Shown: positions 18,162-27,437 of the stretch, piece by piece
Layout: every line of letters begins with the position of its first letter
Position numbering within the stretch: the first letter of the stretch is position 1
Assembly (NCBI RefSeq): GCF_004403395.1
Contig: NZ_SOGN01000041.1
Location: forward strand, 16,288-80,287
DNA from: Cryobacterium cheniae
GTDB taxonomy: Bacteria > Actinomycetota > Actinomycetes > Actinomycetales > Microbacteriaceae
Reading direction: 5' to 3'
DNA length: 64,000 nt
Notes under the pieces: model-generated
Told to the model about the DNA's origin: nothing
Database searches by the model: none
What the model saw: the letters and a program-made list of their open reading frames with translations, nothing else
Translations under genes and position numbers: made by a program

Positions 18162-19838
18162 TTACATGCGTTCCGGCGCGGAGACGCCGAGCAGGCCGAG
18201 GCCGTTGCGGATGACCTGGCCGGTGGCGTCGTTGAGCCACAGGCGGGTGCGGTGCAAGTCGGTGATCGGCTCGTCACCGAGTGGGATCACGCGGCAGCTG
18301 TCGTACCAGCGGTGGTAGTAGCCGGCCACCTCTTCGATGTAGCGGGCGATGCGGTGGGGCTCGCGCAGTTCGGCGGCCTGCGCGACGACGCGCGGGTATT
18401 CCTGCAGCACGCCGAGCAGGGCCGACTCGCTGTCGTGGATGAGCAGTTCCGGGGCGAACGCGCTGCGCTCCACGCCCGCGGCGGTCGCGTTGCGGGCAAC
18501 GGAGCAGGTGCGGGCGTGCGCATACTGCACGTAGAAGACCGGGTTCTCGTTGGTGCGCTTGCCGAGCAGGTCCAGGTCGATGTCGAGCTGGGTGTCGCTC
18601 GAGGAGCGCACCAGCGAGTACCGGCCGGCGTCCACGCCGACGGCGTCGACGAGGTCGTCGAGGGTGACGATCGTGCCGGCGCGCTTGCTCATCCGAACGG
18701 GTTCGCCGCCCTTGAGCAGGTTGACCATCTGGCCGATCAGGATCTGCAGGTTGACGCCCGGCACGTCGCCGAAGGCCTCGACCATCGCCATCATGCGACC
18801 GACGTAGCCGTGGTGGTCGGCGCCCAGCATGATCAGGTTCTGGTCGAAGCCGCGCTCACGCTTGTCGAGGTAGTAGCCGAGGTCGCCGGAGATGTAGGCC
18901 GGTTCACCGTTGGAACGGATGATGACCCGGTCGCGGTCGTCGCCGAACGTGGTCGTGCGCAACCAGATGGCACCGTCTTCTTCGAAGATGTGGCCCTGTT
19001 CGCGCAGCCGTTCGATGGCCCGGTTGACGGCGCCGGACTCGTGCAGGGAATCTTCGTGGAAGTAGACGTCGAAGTCCACACCGAAGCCGTGCAGCTTCTC
19101 CTTGATCTCGGTGAACATCAGGTCGACGCCGACGCTGCGGAAGACTTCCTGCTGCTCGTCACGGGACAGCACGGCGATGTCGCCGGCATGGCCGGCCACG
19201 ACCTGGTCGGCGATGTCGCCGATGTAGGCGCCGCCGTAGCCGTCCTCGGGGGTGGGCTCGCCCAGGTAACCCGCGAGCACGCTGCGGGCGAAACGGTCGA
19301 TCTGCGAGCCGTGGTCGTTGAAGTAGTACTCGCGGGTGACGTCGGCGCCCTCCGCCTGCAGCACCCGGGCGAGGCTGTCGCCCACGGCCGCCCAACGCAC
19401 GCCTCCCATGTGGATGGGGCCGGTGGGGTTGGCGGAGACGAACTCGAGGTTGATTTTGAGGCCGTCGTAGAGGTGTCCGGTGCCGTAGGCAGGACCGGCG
19501 TCGACGATGGTCTTCGCCAGTGCGCCGGCGGCGGCGGCCTCGAGACGGATGTTGATGAAGCCGGGACCGGCGACGTCGACCGAGGCCACGTCCGGAAGCT
19601 GTTCCAGGCCGGCGGCCAGTTCGGCGGCCACCTCGCGCGGGTTGGAGCCGAGCGGCTTGGCGATCTTCATCGCGATACTGGAGGCCCAGTCACCGTGGTC
19701 GCGGTTTCTGGGACGCTCGAGCGTGACATCCGCCACGCTCAGATTGAGGTCGGCCACCGGGGTCCCTGCCTCGCGTCGACGCTCGCTCAATTGGAGGATG
19801 AGGTCGAACAGGGATTGGGAAAGCTCAGCGGGAGTCAC
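18162..19838 (-). CDS. argS: Arginyl-tRNA synthetase
   Basis: Class I synthetase that charges tRNA-Arg. With the GTG start at 19838 ([15 protein letters not shown]) the protein has 558 residues. It shows the N-terminal Add-1 domain, the HIGH-like [20 protein letters not shown], the KMSKS-like [16 protein letters not shown] and a C-terminal DALR anticodon domain ending in [12 protein letters not shown]. The frame is open upstream to 20120, but that stretch overlaps the divergent lipoprotein gene and is not synthetase-like. A tRNA-Arg gene lies 0.9 kb away on the other strand. The DUF2993 gene follows after two bases. Confidence 0.96.
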   Translation of the reverse strand: MTPAELSQSLFDLILQLSERRREAGTPVADLNLSVADVTLERPRNRDHGDWASSIAMKIAKPLGSNPREVAAELAAGLEQLPDVASVDVAGPGFINIRLEAAAAGALAKTIVDAGPAYGTGHLYDGLKINLEFVSANPTGPIHMGGVRWAAVGDSLARVLQAEGADVTREYYFNDHGSQIDRFARSVLAGYLGEPTPEDGYGGAYIGDIADQVVAGHAGDIAVLSRDEQQEVFRSVGVDLMFTEIKEKLHGFGVDFDVYFHEDSLHESGAVNRAIERLREQGHIFEEDGAIWLRTTTFGDDRDRVIIRSNGEPAYISGDLGYYLDKRERGFDQNLIMLGADHHGYVGRMMAMVEAFGDVPGVNLQILIGQMVNLLKGGEPVRMSKRAGTIVTLDDLVDAVGVDAGRYSLVRSSSDTQLDIDLDLLGKRTNENPVFYVQYAHARTCSVARNATAAGVERSAFAPELLIHDSESALLGVLQEYPRVVAQAAELREPHRIARYIEEVAGYYHRWYDSCRVIPLGDEPITDLHRTRLWLNDATGQVIRNGLGLLGVSAPERM

Positions 19839-19891
19839 GAAACGCAATCTTACCGGCCCGGTCACGGGCCACCCACTTGGTAAGGTCAAGC

Positions 19892-20557
19892 GTGACTGAC
19901 TCCCTCTCGCCCACATTCCCGCGCGGACGGCTCCTGCGCACCACCCTCCTCCTTGCCACGGGCACAGTCGCCGTCGTGGCGCTGGCCGGCTGCGGCGCAG
20001 GTTCACCGTCGGGGAGCGGCCCGACGGCAACGTCGTCCGCGTCCACTCCCGGGTCGACTCCAGCGTCGACGGCGGACGCCACGCAGACGCCGGAGTCCAC
20101 TGCGACGCCGACTCCCACACCCACGGCCGCAGGAACGCCGGTCGCGCTCACCTGCGACCAGGTGCTCACGCTCGACGACGTCTACGCGTACAACCCGAAC
20201 TACGGCTCCGCGCCCGGTTTCGAGCCGACCCTCGATGCGGGCCAGAAAGCGGCCGAGTTCCAGGGGCTGAACTGCGGGCTGCTCCATCAATCCAGCGGCG
20301 GAACCATCGAGGTCTCGGTGACCCAGCCCAACGACGTGCTGCTGTCCCAGCTCAAGACCGAGGCCGTCGGCTCCAGCCAGATCGTTCCCACGTATGGCAC
20401 CCCTCCCGACGTTGAAGGCTATTTCTCGGCGGCCGGCGGCACCGGAGTGGCTCAGGTCTTCACCTCCACCTACTGGATCACGGTCGGCTCCCCCGAGTTC
20501 TTCGAGCCCGGCGACGCCGCAGCACTCGTTTCCGCGGCGATCTCGAACCTGCAGTAG
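19892..20557 (+). CDS. Predicted lipoprotein with Ser/Thr/Pro-rich linker
   Basis: A 221-residue secreted protein. The signal peptide runs [22 protein letters not shown] with the lipobox LAGC, after which a low-complexity Thr/Ser/Pro/Ala linker of about 50 residues leads to a folded domain with two Cys (ALTCDQVL and LNCGLLHQ) that could pair. It matches no family I can name. The GTG at 19892 has TAAGG 6 bases upstream. A TTG at 19877 would add five residues. Divergent from argS with a 53-base spacer. Confidence 0.82.
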   Translation: MTDSLSPTFPRGRLLRTTLLLATGTVAVVALAGCGAGSPSGSGPTATSSASTPGSTPASTADATQTPESTATPTPTPTAAGTPVALTCDQVLTLDDVYAYNPNYGSAPGFEPTLDAGQKAAEFQGLNCGLLHQSSGGTIEVSVTQPNDVLLSQLKTEAVGSSQIVPTYGTPPDVEGYFSAAGGTGVAQVFTSTYWITVGSPEFFEPGDAAALVSAAISNLQ

Positions 20558-20744
20558 CACCCCCGCCGGACCGCGCGGCGAAACCCGTTCGAACCTGCCC
20601 ACCCCCGTCCGAACCTCCCGGAATCCGCCGTGTTCGACACTTCCGGTCGAGTTCGAATGGCCTGCGAGGCGAGCTCGACCGCATCCGTCGAACTCGATGC
20701 GGAACATGGCACGCCGAGATGCTGATAACCTAGTGTTTTCCCTG

Positions 20745-20816
20745 GCCCCCATAGCTCAGGGGATAGAGCACTGCCCTCCGGAGGCAGGGGCGGCAGTTCG
20801 AATCTGCCTGGGGGCA
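20745..20816 (+). tRNA. tRNA-Arg (anticodon CCG)
   Basis: A full cloverleaf can be drawn: acceptor GCCCCCA/TGGGGGC (20745-20751 with 20809-20815), discriminator A at 20816, D arm GCTC..GAGC, anticodon stem CTGCC/GGCAG with loop CTCCGGA (anticodon CCG, reading CGG), and T arm GGCAG-TTCGAAT-CTGCC. The 3' CCA is not encoded. It stands alone at the border of the more variable region downstream. Confidence 0.96.
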
Positions 20817-21140
20817 CATTTGACGCGTGACAGTCCATTTCGGGCGTTCTCCACGCAGTTCCGACCACTGGCCGCCACTTCGACCGCGCCATACGCAAAT
20901 GTCGACGCGCACGGGCACCACCGGTGTACGGGGCTGACTCGGAGTGAAAGGTCCTCCACGAGAGCAAGGACATCACGATGCGCGACGAGCGGCCGGTCGG
21001 CTGGCTGCGTCGCTGTTGGCCACGTTGAACGCCTCGGCTATACCGTGATCGCCGGGAAGGGTAGACGACGGGCGGAGGCAGGTAGGTGTGTCATGATTCC
21101 TCAGCTACTGGCACGCAATTCGCGAGGGTCCAATCCGGAT
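20817..21140. other. Gene-free spacer between tRNA-Arg and ppk2
   Basis: About 324 bases with no convincing reading frame, ribosome site or hairpin. No repeat of the tRNA 3' end was found here that would mark an attachment site. The stretch may hold the end of the ppk2 transcript, which comes from the other strand. Confidence 0.6.
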
Positions 21141-21986
21141 TCACTTCTTCAGAGTCTTGGCGTGGTCCGTGACGAAGTTCGCCTCGTCATGAGGGGGCCG
21201 GTCGTACTCGTTCGCGTCCGGACGATCCGGGATGGTCACTTTTTTCGGTTCCCGGTGCTCGTAGGGAATCTGGGTCAGGAGATGCTTGATGGAATTGATC
21301 CGGGACGCGCGCTTGTCATCGCTCTCAATCGTCCACCACGGCGCATAGGACAGGTCCGTTGCCGCGAACATCGCGTCCTTGGCCCGAGAGTAATCCTCCC
21401 AGCGCGTAATTGAAAAGAGGTCTGTGTCGGAAAGCTTCCACCGGCGCATCGGGTCCTCCAGACGGGAGCGAAACCTTTCCTCCTGGATCTTGTCGGAAAC
21501 GGAGAACCAGAACTTGACCAAAATGATCCCGTCATCAACGAGCATCCGTTCCACCTGGGGTACCTGTTCCAGAAACCGGTGGTACTGCTCATCGGTGCAA
21601 TAGCCCAAAACCCGTTCGACGCCACCACGGTTGTACCAGGAACGGTCCATCAGGACGATCTCTCCGGCAGTGGGCAGCTGCTCGATGTATCGCTGGAAAT
21701 ACCACTGCTTCTGTTCCCGCTCACTCGGAACTGGCAGTGCCACGACTCGGGCCGAGCGCGGATTGAGGTATTGGACGATGCGCTTGATGGCGCCGCCCTT
21801 GCCCGCGGCATCTCGGCCCTCGAAGATGACCAGAACACGTGCCCCGGTTTCGATGACCCACTGTTGCATGCCGACCAATTCGGCTTGCAACCGTTCCAAT
21901 TCCTGCTCGTACAGCGGCTTGGGAACTCGTTTGACAGCGCCCGACTTTTTCGATTTCGACACGGTTGACCTTTCAGTGACCTTCAT
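21141..21986 (-). CDS. ppk2: Polyphosphate kinase 2 (PPK2 family)
   Basis: Transfers phosphate between polyphosphate and nucleoside diphosphates, usually favouring NTP formation. The 281-residue single-domain protein has Walker A FEGRDAAGKGGAIKR, LMDRSWYNRGGVERVLGY (Walker B and lid) and the W-x-x-x-x-D-RASRINSIKHLL segment, all standard for class I PPK2. The ATG at 21986 has a weak site. A GTG at 21962 has GAAAGG six bases upstream and may be the true start (273 residues). Two palindromes lie about 40-85 bases upstream over a likely promoter (TATGCT at 22014-22019, minus strand), so it is probably under a specific regulator. Confidence 0.93.
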   Translation of the reverse strand: MKVTERSTVSKSKKSGAVKRVPKPLYEQELERLQAELVGMQQWVIETGARVLVIFEGRDAAGKGGAIKRIVQYLNPRSARVVALPVPSEREQKQWYFQRYIEQLPTAGEIVLMDRSWYNRGGVERVLGYCTDEQYHRFLEQVPQVERMLVDDGIILVKFWFSVSDKIQEERFRSRLEDPMRRWKLSDTDLFSITRWEDYSRAKDAMFAATDLSYAPWWTIESDDKRASRINSIKHLLTQIPYEHREPKKVTIPDRPDANEYDRPPHDEANFVTDHAKTLKK

Positions 21987-22024
21987 CAGTGGCCTGATGT
22001 CCCGGCCGGGACGAGCATAAATGG

Positions 22025-22071
22025 TTTGTCACAGACAAGACGGTATTGAACGATGCTTTGTCACGGACAAA
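22025..22071 (-). promoter_or_regulatory. Paired inverted repeats upstream of ppk2 (probable operator)
   Basis: Two copies of TTTGTC-N3-GACAAA: 22025-22039 (one outer mismatch) and 22057-22071 (perfect). Their centres are 32 bases apart, about three helical turns, so two dimers would sit on the same face. They lie just upstream of a TATGCT -10-like hexamer for ppk2. The bases are seen directly. Binding by a repressor or activator is inferred, and I do not recognise the motif as LexA, Fur or Rex. Confidence 0.65.
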
Positions 22072-22145
22072 CCGCGCTGAACGCCCAGGTTCACCGCCAT
22101 GGCGTCCTGTTAGGCTGCCGACCACGCGTCGCTGCCGCACGGCAT

Positions 22146-22165
22146 ATCCCTTCCCCCTAAGGGAT
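22146..22165 (+). promoter_or_regulatory. 20-base inverted repeat between ppk2 and the zinc-ribbon gene
   Basis: ATCCCTT (22146-22152), six bases, then AAGGGAT (22159-22165). Located about 57 bases before the zinc-ribbon gene start. It could be an operator or a weak hairpin. There is no T-run, so a terminator is less likely. Confidence 0.35.
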
Positions 22166-22221
22166 CGAGACCCGCAGCCATAGCCGCCATACCTGCCACC
22201 TCAAGAATCTGGGAGTCGATC

Positions 22222-22476
22222 ATGTTTTTACTCTTCGGCACGCGCGCTCACCAGGCGTTGATCAACGTCGTCTCCTTCGCGTGCGCATACTGCGGCACCC
22301 TGGCCGAACAGCACGTGATCAAAAGATCAACAAAATTCACCCTGTTCTTCATCCCCCTGTTCCCGCTGTCGTCGAGATACATCAACACCTGCACGCACTG
22401 CGGGGGTACCACCAGGCTCACCGCAGCTCAGGCACGTCACTCGCTGGAATGGGCGCGCACACACCCTCAACTCTGA
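22222..22476 (+). CDS. Small zinc-ribbon protein
   Basis: An 84-residue protein starting MFLLFGTRAHQALINVVSFACAYC. Two CxxC pairs (CAYC and CTHC) flank a hydrophobic middle (FTLFFIPLFPLSSRY), the pattern of the zinc-ribbon family often placed near membranes. A GGGAG ribosome site lies before the ATG. Function is unknown. The hydrophobic middle could be a short membrane-contacting turn. Confidence 0.8.
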   Translation: MFLLFGTRAHQALINVVSFACAYCGTLAEQHVIKRSTKFTLFFIPLFPLSSRYINTCTHCGGTTRLTAAQARHSLEWARTHPQL

Positions 22477-22506
22477 GCCGCGAACCCCCACGGGCCGGGC
22501 CGGGCG

Positions 22507-23958
22507 CTAAAGATTCGCGCTCTTGCTCGGCAGTGCGATCAGTTTCTGCTCCGGGTCCACTTCTATCGGCGGCCGGAGCCAGTAGTCGGTCCCGTTGCGG
22601 AGGATCGTCCAGTGCTGGTTGTGCAGCAGCAGGTGGTGCGGGTGGCAGAGGAGTACTCCGTCTGCGAGGTCGGTGTTCCCGTTGTTTTTCAGCCATTCGT
22701 TGATGTGGTGGGCTTCGGTCCCGGCGGGTGATCGGTCGCAGTCGACCTAGAGGCATCCGCCGTCCCGTACGGCCATCGCGGCGCGCTGGGCCTGTGTGAA
22801 GAGGCGTTCGTCGCGGCCGACGTTGATGATCTGGCCGTCTGCGTCGAGCTGGATGCCGCGGGTTCCGGTGTCGCAGAGCAGCCGGTCGATGGTTTCCTGC
22901 GAGATCGGGACCGGGTTTCCCTCGATCTGCCCGTGAGCGGCGGACGTGGCGGGCTCGGCGGGGTCCGTGGCTCCCGGCTGACCCGGCTTGAGCGCCTTCT
23001 CGGTCACGATGACGCGCACCGAGGGGCGTCGGCCGCCGAACACCCGGCCCGGGTCGGCCTCACCCGCGATCTTGAGCAGCTGCACCAGGGAGTCCGCGGC
23101 GATCTGCTCCGTGCTGCGCGGGTCCTCCTGCAGACGTTTGGCCCAGGCGGCCCGCTCCGGGTCGACGAATCGGACCCCGCCGCGACGCGGACCGGTGATG
23201 GAGTCGAAGGTGGAGAGCACGAACTCGCCGTCTTCCGGGGCGAACAGACCGCTCAGGCGCACGTTGCCATTGCCGAGCCGGTAGACCTTCAGGTAGCGGT
23301 CGTCGTGGGCCTGCTTTTCGCGGGCGGCGATGCCGGCCTCGTCGAGCCGGTCGCGCATCCGTCTCGCGCATTTGAAGACCTCGTCGGCGTTCAGAGTCGA
23401 CGCCTCGGCCAACAGCGTCTCGAGAGCCGCCCCGAGCTTCTCGGCCGTGACCGCGGCATCGATCTGACCGAGTCCGGAACGGATCGACTCCGCCGCGTCG
23501 ACCGAGAGGGTACCGGTTGTCACGGCCCGGGCGATCGGGGCCTGCCAGGGCACCTTTGCGACGAATCCGGCCACGCCGGCGGCATCAATGTCGGGCGACG
23601 AGAGGGCGGCTTCGACGAGCTTCTCCGCCGCCTCGGCATCGGCCATCATCGTGCCGACCGCGACCAGCTTGTACGCGTCGCCTTTGGACGAGCCGGTCCA
23701 CTTCTGGATCAGGGCTTCGGGCGAGAGGAACCCCTGCTGCGCTGCCAGACCCGAGTGGCCAAGCTCGGGCCGGGAACGGCGGGCGATGGTCGCGGCCATC
23801 CACGCGGACCGGGTATCGAGCAGGCGCCGGGCGGCCGCGAGCTGCTTCTGACCGGCCAACACCACGGCGTCGGGCAGGGCCTCATAGTCGGCGCTGGACG
23901 AGCCCAGGCGGGCGACGGCATCCGTTGCCTGCCTGAGGTCGTCCGCGAGGTTTGTCAT
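22507..23958 (-). pseudogene. DUF222/HNH endonuclease gene interrupted by an in-frame amber codon
   Basis: The reading frame from the ATG at 23958 codes 403 residues of DUF222 (13E12-type) sequence ending AVRDGGCL, then meets TAG at 22749-22747. The same frame continues with no further stop to a TAG at 22509-22507 and gives the complete HNH domain: VDCDRSPAGTEAHHINEW, LLCHPHHLLLH, then a family-like end. Related proteins have Trp at the stop position (GGCxWPxCDR-like), so a single TGG to TAG change splits the gene exactly at the nuclease. The DUF222 part could still be made as a truncated protein. Such genes are multi-copy and mobile in Microbacteriaceae. Confidence 0.85.
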
Positions 23959-24261
23959 GCTTCGAGGATAGCTTGATTAGTACGAATAATCGAGAGTCTG
24001 TCATCTTTCATGGGATTTTTTTAGAATTAGTATCGAATTCCTGTTCACCGGCCCCAGGGCGTTTCGCCGGTCTCGACGGGCTCGCCCACCGGGTTGGCCG
24101 GGTCGCCGCCCCGTTGCCAGGGGCAACAGCCGGGCCTAGCATGTTCCGCAGCCCCACTTCGGGGACCAGCGACGGTGCCGTGTCTCGGCAGGTCACCGCA
24201 TGCAGGTCTCGGGCGTTACTCCGGATGCCCGCGTCCTGCGCATCAGAGGACGGGAATCACC
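23959..24261. other. Spacer with A+T-rich patch between the HNH gene and the GYD gene
   Basis: No gene seen in 303 bases. The first 85 bases (about 23965-24045) are markedly richer in A and T than the rest of the window and probably hold the promoter of the HNH gene on the minus strand. The remainder is G+C-rich and holds the leader of the GYD gene. Confidence 0.5.
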
Positions 24262-24582
24262 ATGAGTAAATATCTGTTTGAAGCGAACTACGTGGGCGAA
24301 GGCATCAAGGGCCTGATGCGCGAAGGCGGCACGAGCCGTCGGGAGGCGCTCGTCGCCGCCCTCAAAACGGTGGGCGGATCAGTCGAGTGCTTCTACTACG
24401 CCTTCGGGGAGACCGACGTTCTGGGGGTCATCGAGGTCCCGGAACCCTCTGACGCCGCGGCACTTTCGCTCATGATCAATTCGACGGGTGCGGTGAGGGT
24501 GCGATTGAAGCCGCTCCTGACGGTGGAGGATCTCGACGCCGCCGCCAGGAAGACACCGGCCTATCGGGCTCCCGGCCAGTAG
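24262..24582 (+). CDS. GYD-domain protein
   Basis: A 106-residue soluble protein: MSKYLFEANYVGEGIKGLMREGGTSRREAL, then VGGSVECFYYAFGETDVLGVIEVPE and MINSTGAVRVRLKPLLTVEDLD. This is the GYD (DUF1801-unrelated, PF08734-type) pattern, a ferredoxin-like dimeric fold of unknown function. The ATG at 24262 fits the family start. The open frame upstream to 24094 is not family-like. Confidence 0.85.
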   Translation: MSKYLFEANYVGEGIKGLMREGGTSRREALVAALKTVGGSVECFYYAFGETDVLGVIEVPEPSDAAALSLMINSTGAVRVRLKPLLTVEDLDAAARKTPAYRAPGQ

Positions 24583-24648
24583 TCGGGCGGCGGCGGGGCG
24601 CTCGCTCCCCCGGGTGACGCCGTCCGTGGTCGCTCCCACGGCTGACGA

Positions 24649-24825
24649 TCACTCCGGCCAGAGCCCCGGAATGACGATGACCAGTTTGCAGCACGGGCAC
24701 CGGTGACAGGACTCGAGCCCCTCGGCCGTGTCCACGCCGTCTGCACTCATCTCTGCCCCGCATGCCGGACACGCGGGGCCATCACCGTCGAGTGCGAGGT
24801 CTTCCACCTTCCCATTCTGCGGCAT
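24649..24825 (-). CDS. Small zinc-ribbon protein, 58 residues
   Basis: Starting from the ATG at 24825 the product is MPQNGKVEDLALDGDGPACP..., with CPAC near residue 19-22 and CHRCPCC near residue 42-48, followed by KLVIVIPGLWPE. The Cys spacing suits one zinc ribbon. There is no good ribosome site, and the frame is open back to 24936, so the start is uncertain. It may be a real short gene. Function unknown. Confidence 0.55.
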   Translation of the reverse strand: MPQNGKVEDLALDGDGPACPACGAEMSADGVDTAEGLESCHRCPCCKLVIVIPGLWPE

Positions 24826-24996
24826 CGGTGCGTGGCCGACGCCGCGGGCATCCGTCTCGCGCAGGTCGTGCGCCGCTTCGCGCGTGGCACGCCTGGCGCG
24901 GAGCGGCGCAGCTCCCGCGCAACGCCGAATGAGCACCCGGACACACTCGTCGCGACTCCGTAGCGGACGGTTTCCGCGAGAGGCCCGCTCAGCACC

Positions 24997-25701
24997 TCAG
25001 GTGGCGCGCTCCACGGCCGCCAGAATTGCGGCGCCGAGTTCGGCCGGCCTGGTGAACTGGGGCCAGTGCCCGGTGGGCAGGTCCACGTACTCGACGTCGT
25101 GGATGCGGGCGAGCTCGTCCACGAACGGATGTCCGGCCGCGATCCACTCGGTGAGCAGCTTGGACGGGATCTCGCAGGAGATGATAGTGGCCGGAACGTC
25201 GTATCGGCGCTCGTCCAGCAGCTGCAGCAGGTCTGAGGCCACACGCCGCGGTTCCGGAACGGCGCGGGCCCGGAACATTGCCCGCAAATCGTCCGTCAGG
25301 TCCACGAGTTCGGCCTGCTCGAAGTCCTTCCACGGCGGCAGCGGTATATCGTCGCCCACGGCGGACAACCCGTCGTTGATGACGCCCCCTGCTCCGAGCG
25401 GGCCGCTGTCGACGTAGACGGCGCGAACCACCCGTTCCGGGCGGGCGTCGACGGCGCCGTGAATGATGGCACCTCCGCCGGAGTGGCCGACCAGGACCAC
25501 CGGGCCGCCGATGGCGTCGACCGCCGCCACGACCGTGTCGATGTGGTCGCGCAGTCCGATGCCGGCCCGTGGCGCGTCGGCCGCTTCCAGTCCGGGCAGG
25601 GTGAGCGGATGCACCCGATGCCCCGCAGCGACCAGCGCCGGGGTGACCTCCGACCACGACGAGGCATCCAACCAGAACCCGGGAACGAGGATGATGTCCA
25701 T
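24997..25701 (-). CDS. Alpha/beta-fold hydrolase
   Basis: A 234-residue protein: oxyanion region LVPGFWLDASSWSEV near the N-terminus, nucleophile elbow LVGHSGGGAII (Ser) at about 90-100, and a C-terminal LPTGHWPQFTRP with the likely catalytic His. This is the short esterase/lipase-like type related to salicylate esterase or EstC-like enzymes. The substrate cannot be inferred. The ATG at 25701 directly precedes the hydrophobic first strand (MDIILVPGF). Confidence 0.88.
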   Translation of the reverse strand: MDIILVPGFWLDASSWSEVTPALVAAGHRVHPLTLPGLEAADAPRAGIGLRDHIDTVVAAVDAIGGPVVLVGHSGGGAIIHGAVDARPERVVRAVYVDSGPLGAGGVINDGLSAVGDDIPLPPWKDFEQAELVDLTDDLRAMFRARAVPEPRRVASDLLQLLDERRYDVPATIISCEIPSKLLTEWIAAGHPFVDELARIHDVEYVDLPTGHWPQFTRPAELGAAILAAVERAT

Positions 25702-25799
25702 GCCGGGATCCTAGGCCGCTCCGGCCAGGGGCGCAGCAGCCGTCGCGGCGCACCCTGGGGAAGCGGGCGCATGTTCGATCGTGCGCCGGCTTCCACACG

Positions 25800-26045
25800 G
25801 TGCGCCCCGACGGGTACGGTCTCCCCACCCTCACGGTGAACGGCAGCCCACTCATCGGCGTGGCCGCCAGCGCCGAGCCGCTGTCAGTTCTCCCGTTCTC
25901 ACCCGCGGCGATCGATGCGGTGCGCGCTCACCTCGAGGGCTTCTCCCTGTCGACGGGCACCATCCGCTTCACGCCGGACCGCCCGGTGCCCGACGATGTG
26001 CTCGAGCAGATCGTGGAGGCGCGCCTGGCGGAGATCACCGGCCAG
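25800..26045 (+). pseudogene. DUF1801-like gene fragment
   Basis: The frame codes DGYGLPTLTVNGSPLIGVAA, then PLSVLPFSPAAIDAVRAHL and STGTIRFTPDRPVPDDVLEQIVEARLAEI, which match the middle and end of DUF1801 proteins (YdhG-like). The usual first 30-40 residues are absent. The upstream in-frame sequence is not family-like, and there is no ribosome site before the only candidate start (GTG at 25800). Downstream the frame runs on past the expected stop into the neighbouring gene's complement. It is best read as a remnant. Confidence 0.55.
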
Positions 26046-26129
26046 CAGGGATCCGAGGACCACCCCGGCGGCAACGAACCGAAGTTCCACGAACTCTTCC
26101 CGGGAGGCCTCCGATCCCACCGGGGGGCC

Positions 26130-26486
26130 TCAGCTCTGCAGGAACGTGGTGACGTAGGCCACGGTGTCGGCCTGGCTGACCCCCAGCTCCCGCAGGCGTT
26201 CGACATAGGTCTGCGCCGCGCCGAGCGCCTGCTGTTCGACCGATTCCGGCGCGGCCCTGACGAAGGAACCGGCCCGGCCGCGAGTCTCGATGAACCCCGC
26301 AGCCTCGAGTTCCTTGTACGCGCGGGCCACGGTGTTCGGCGCTAGCCCCAGGTCCGCGGCAAGCCGGCGTACTGTCGGCAGGCGTGTTCCCGCAACCATG
26401 GCCCCGCTCCCGATGTGCGCAATGACTTGCACGCGCAGCTGATCGAACGGCGGTGTCGCCGAGCTCGGGTCGATGCGGAGGATCAT
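26130..26486 (-). CDS. GntR-family regulator, short YtrA type
   Basis: A 118-residue regulator. The winged helix occupies about residues 10-78 (PPFDQLRVQVIAHIGSG, LPTVRRLAADLGLAPNTVARAYKELEAAGFIETRGRAGSFV), followed by a short helical tail of about 40 residues, as in YtrA. Its ATG overlaps the end of the upstream membrane-protein gene by four bases. Genes of this type usually repress their own operon, and a long palindrome at 27438-27491 sits before the first gene. The upstream open frame to 26981 is a shadow. Confidence 0.93.
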   Translation of the reverse strand: MILRIDPSSATPPFDQLRVQVIAHIGSGAMVAGTRLPTVRRLAADLGLAPNTVARAYKELEAAGFIETRGRAGSFVRAAPESVEQQALGAAQTYVERLRELGVSQADTVAYVTTFLQS

Positions 26487-27427
26487 TTCGGGCCGACCAG
26501 GCGCGGAGCGGCATCCGCATGGAGGGTGCGGAGGGTATGGCGCCGTGACGAGGTGAGAGCCGATGCGGCGGTACCCGCGCACAGCACTGCGAACGCGAAG
26601 ACGTTGACCGCTTCCACGGAGGCCAGACCGCCACCGCTCCCCTGGAGCGCCATCGCGATTTCCTGAACCGCGAAGAAGGCGCCGAACGCGCCGAGCAGGG
26701 ACGCGGCGGCGACCAGATCCAGGATCGCAGCCGAGCGCAGCGCATCGTCCCAGGCCAGCTCCCGCTCCGACGCCGTGGTCTGGGGCCGTGCAACGAGGAG
26801 CCGGCCGCCAATTTCGAACGCAGCAAGCGCCCCCACGGCCAACCCGGACACCACCACCGCCAGACTGAAGCGCTCGGGGAAGACGGCGAGCTGCAGCTCC
26901 CGGGTGACGGGCAGCATTACCAGGATGCCGAGTACCGCCAGGCTGAGAGACACGGCGATACGGGCTCCGACGCGTTTCCACCGCGGCACATAATCAGCCA
27001 GCCGGGCGCGACGTCCGTGGGCGACACGCTCCCCCACACCGGTCCTCTTCACCTCGCCGGCCACGGATGCGACGGCACGGCCCAACGCCCCGACGATCAA
27101 AAAACCGCCGAGCAGGAACACGGTGGCCGGGCCGCCGCGGTCCGCCCCGAGGAGGTACACGAAGAAGACCGCAACGATCACGCCGAGGAATGCACCGACG
27201 GCGAAGCCGCGCACCCGCCGCACCTGGGCAGCCCGCACCATCGGTGCCGACGCGTGCGGCAGGCCCAGCCCGGCGGCCGTCGACGCCTGGGCAACGAGCC
27301 GTCGCTGCACAGCGGGAACGTGGGTCGAGAACCACAGAAGCACGCACGAACCCCCGAGCAGAACGGCCACGACCCAGGTTGAGAGGGCCACGTGGAAAAC
27401 CATGTTGGACCAGACGTCACCGAGCAT
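26483..27427 (-). CDS. Integral membrane protein co-transcribed with a YtrA-type regulator
   Basis: A 314-residue protein with about seven hydrophobic helices, the first at residues 12-34 and the last ones at about 239-285. The middle carries a basic segment (RRARLADYVPRWKRV). It matches no transporter family I can name and has no ATPase partner, unlike the Ytr ABC operon. A GGGGGGTTCTG stretch acts as ribosome site. It is followed without gap by the regulator gene, so its level is probably set by that regulator through the palindrome just upstream. Confidence 0.82.
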   Translation of the reverse strand: MLGDVWSNMVFHVALSTWVVAVLLGGSCVLLWFSTHVPAVQRRLVAQASTAAGLGLPHASAPMVRAAQVRRVRGFAVGAFLGVIVAVFFVYLLGADRGGPATVFLLGGFLIVGALGRAVASVAGEVKRTGVGERVAHGRRARLADYVPRWKRVGARIAVSLSLAVLGILVMLPVTRELQLAVFPERFSLAVVVSGLAVGALAAFEIGGRLLVARPQTTASERELAWDDALRSAAILDLVAAASLLGAFGAFFAVQEIAMALQGSGGGLASVEAVNVFAFAVLCAGTAASALTSSRRHTLRTLHADAAPRLVGPK

Positions 27428-27437
27428 CAGAACCCCC

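Noticed and set aside
20745-24300. Integrated element at tRNA-Arg
   Set aside because: No integrase gene and no second copy of the tRNA 3' end were found by eye, so an attachment-site claim is not supported.
25899-26120. Minus-strand 73-codon frame with a hydrophobic stretch
   Set aside because: It is opposite the DUF1801 fragment, has no ribosome site and no family pattern.
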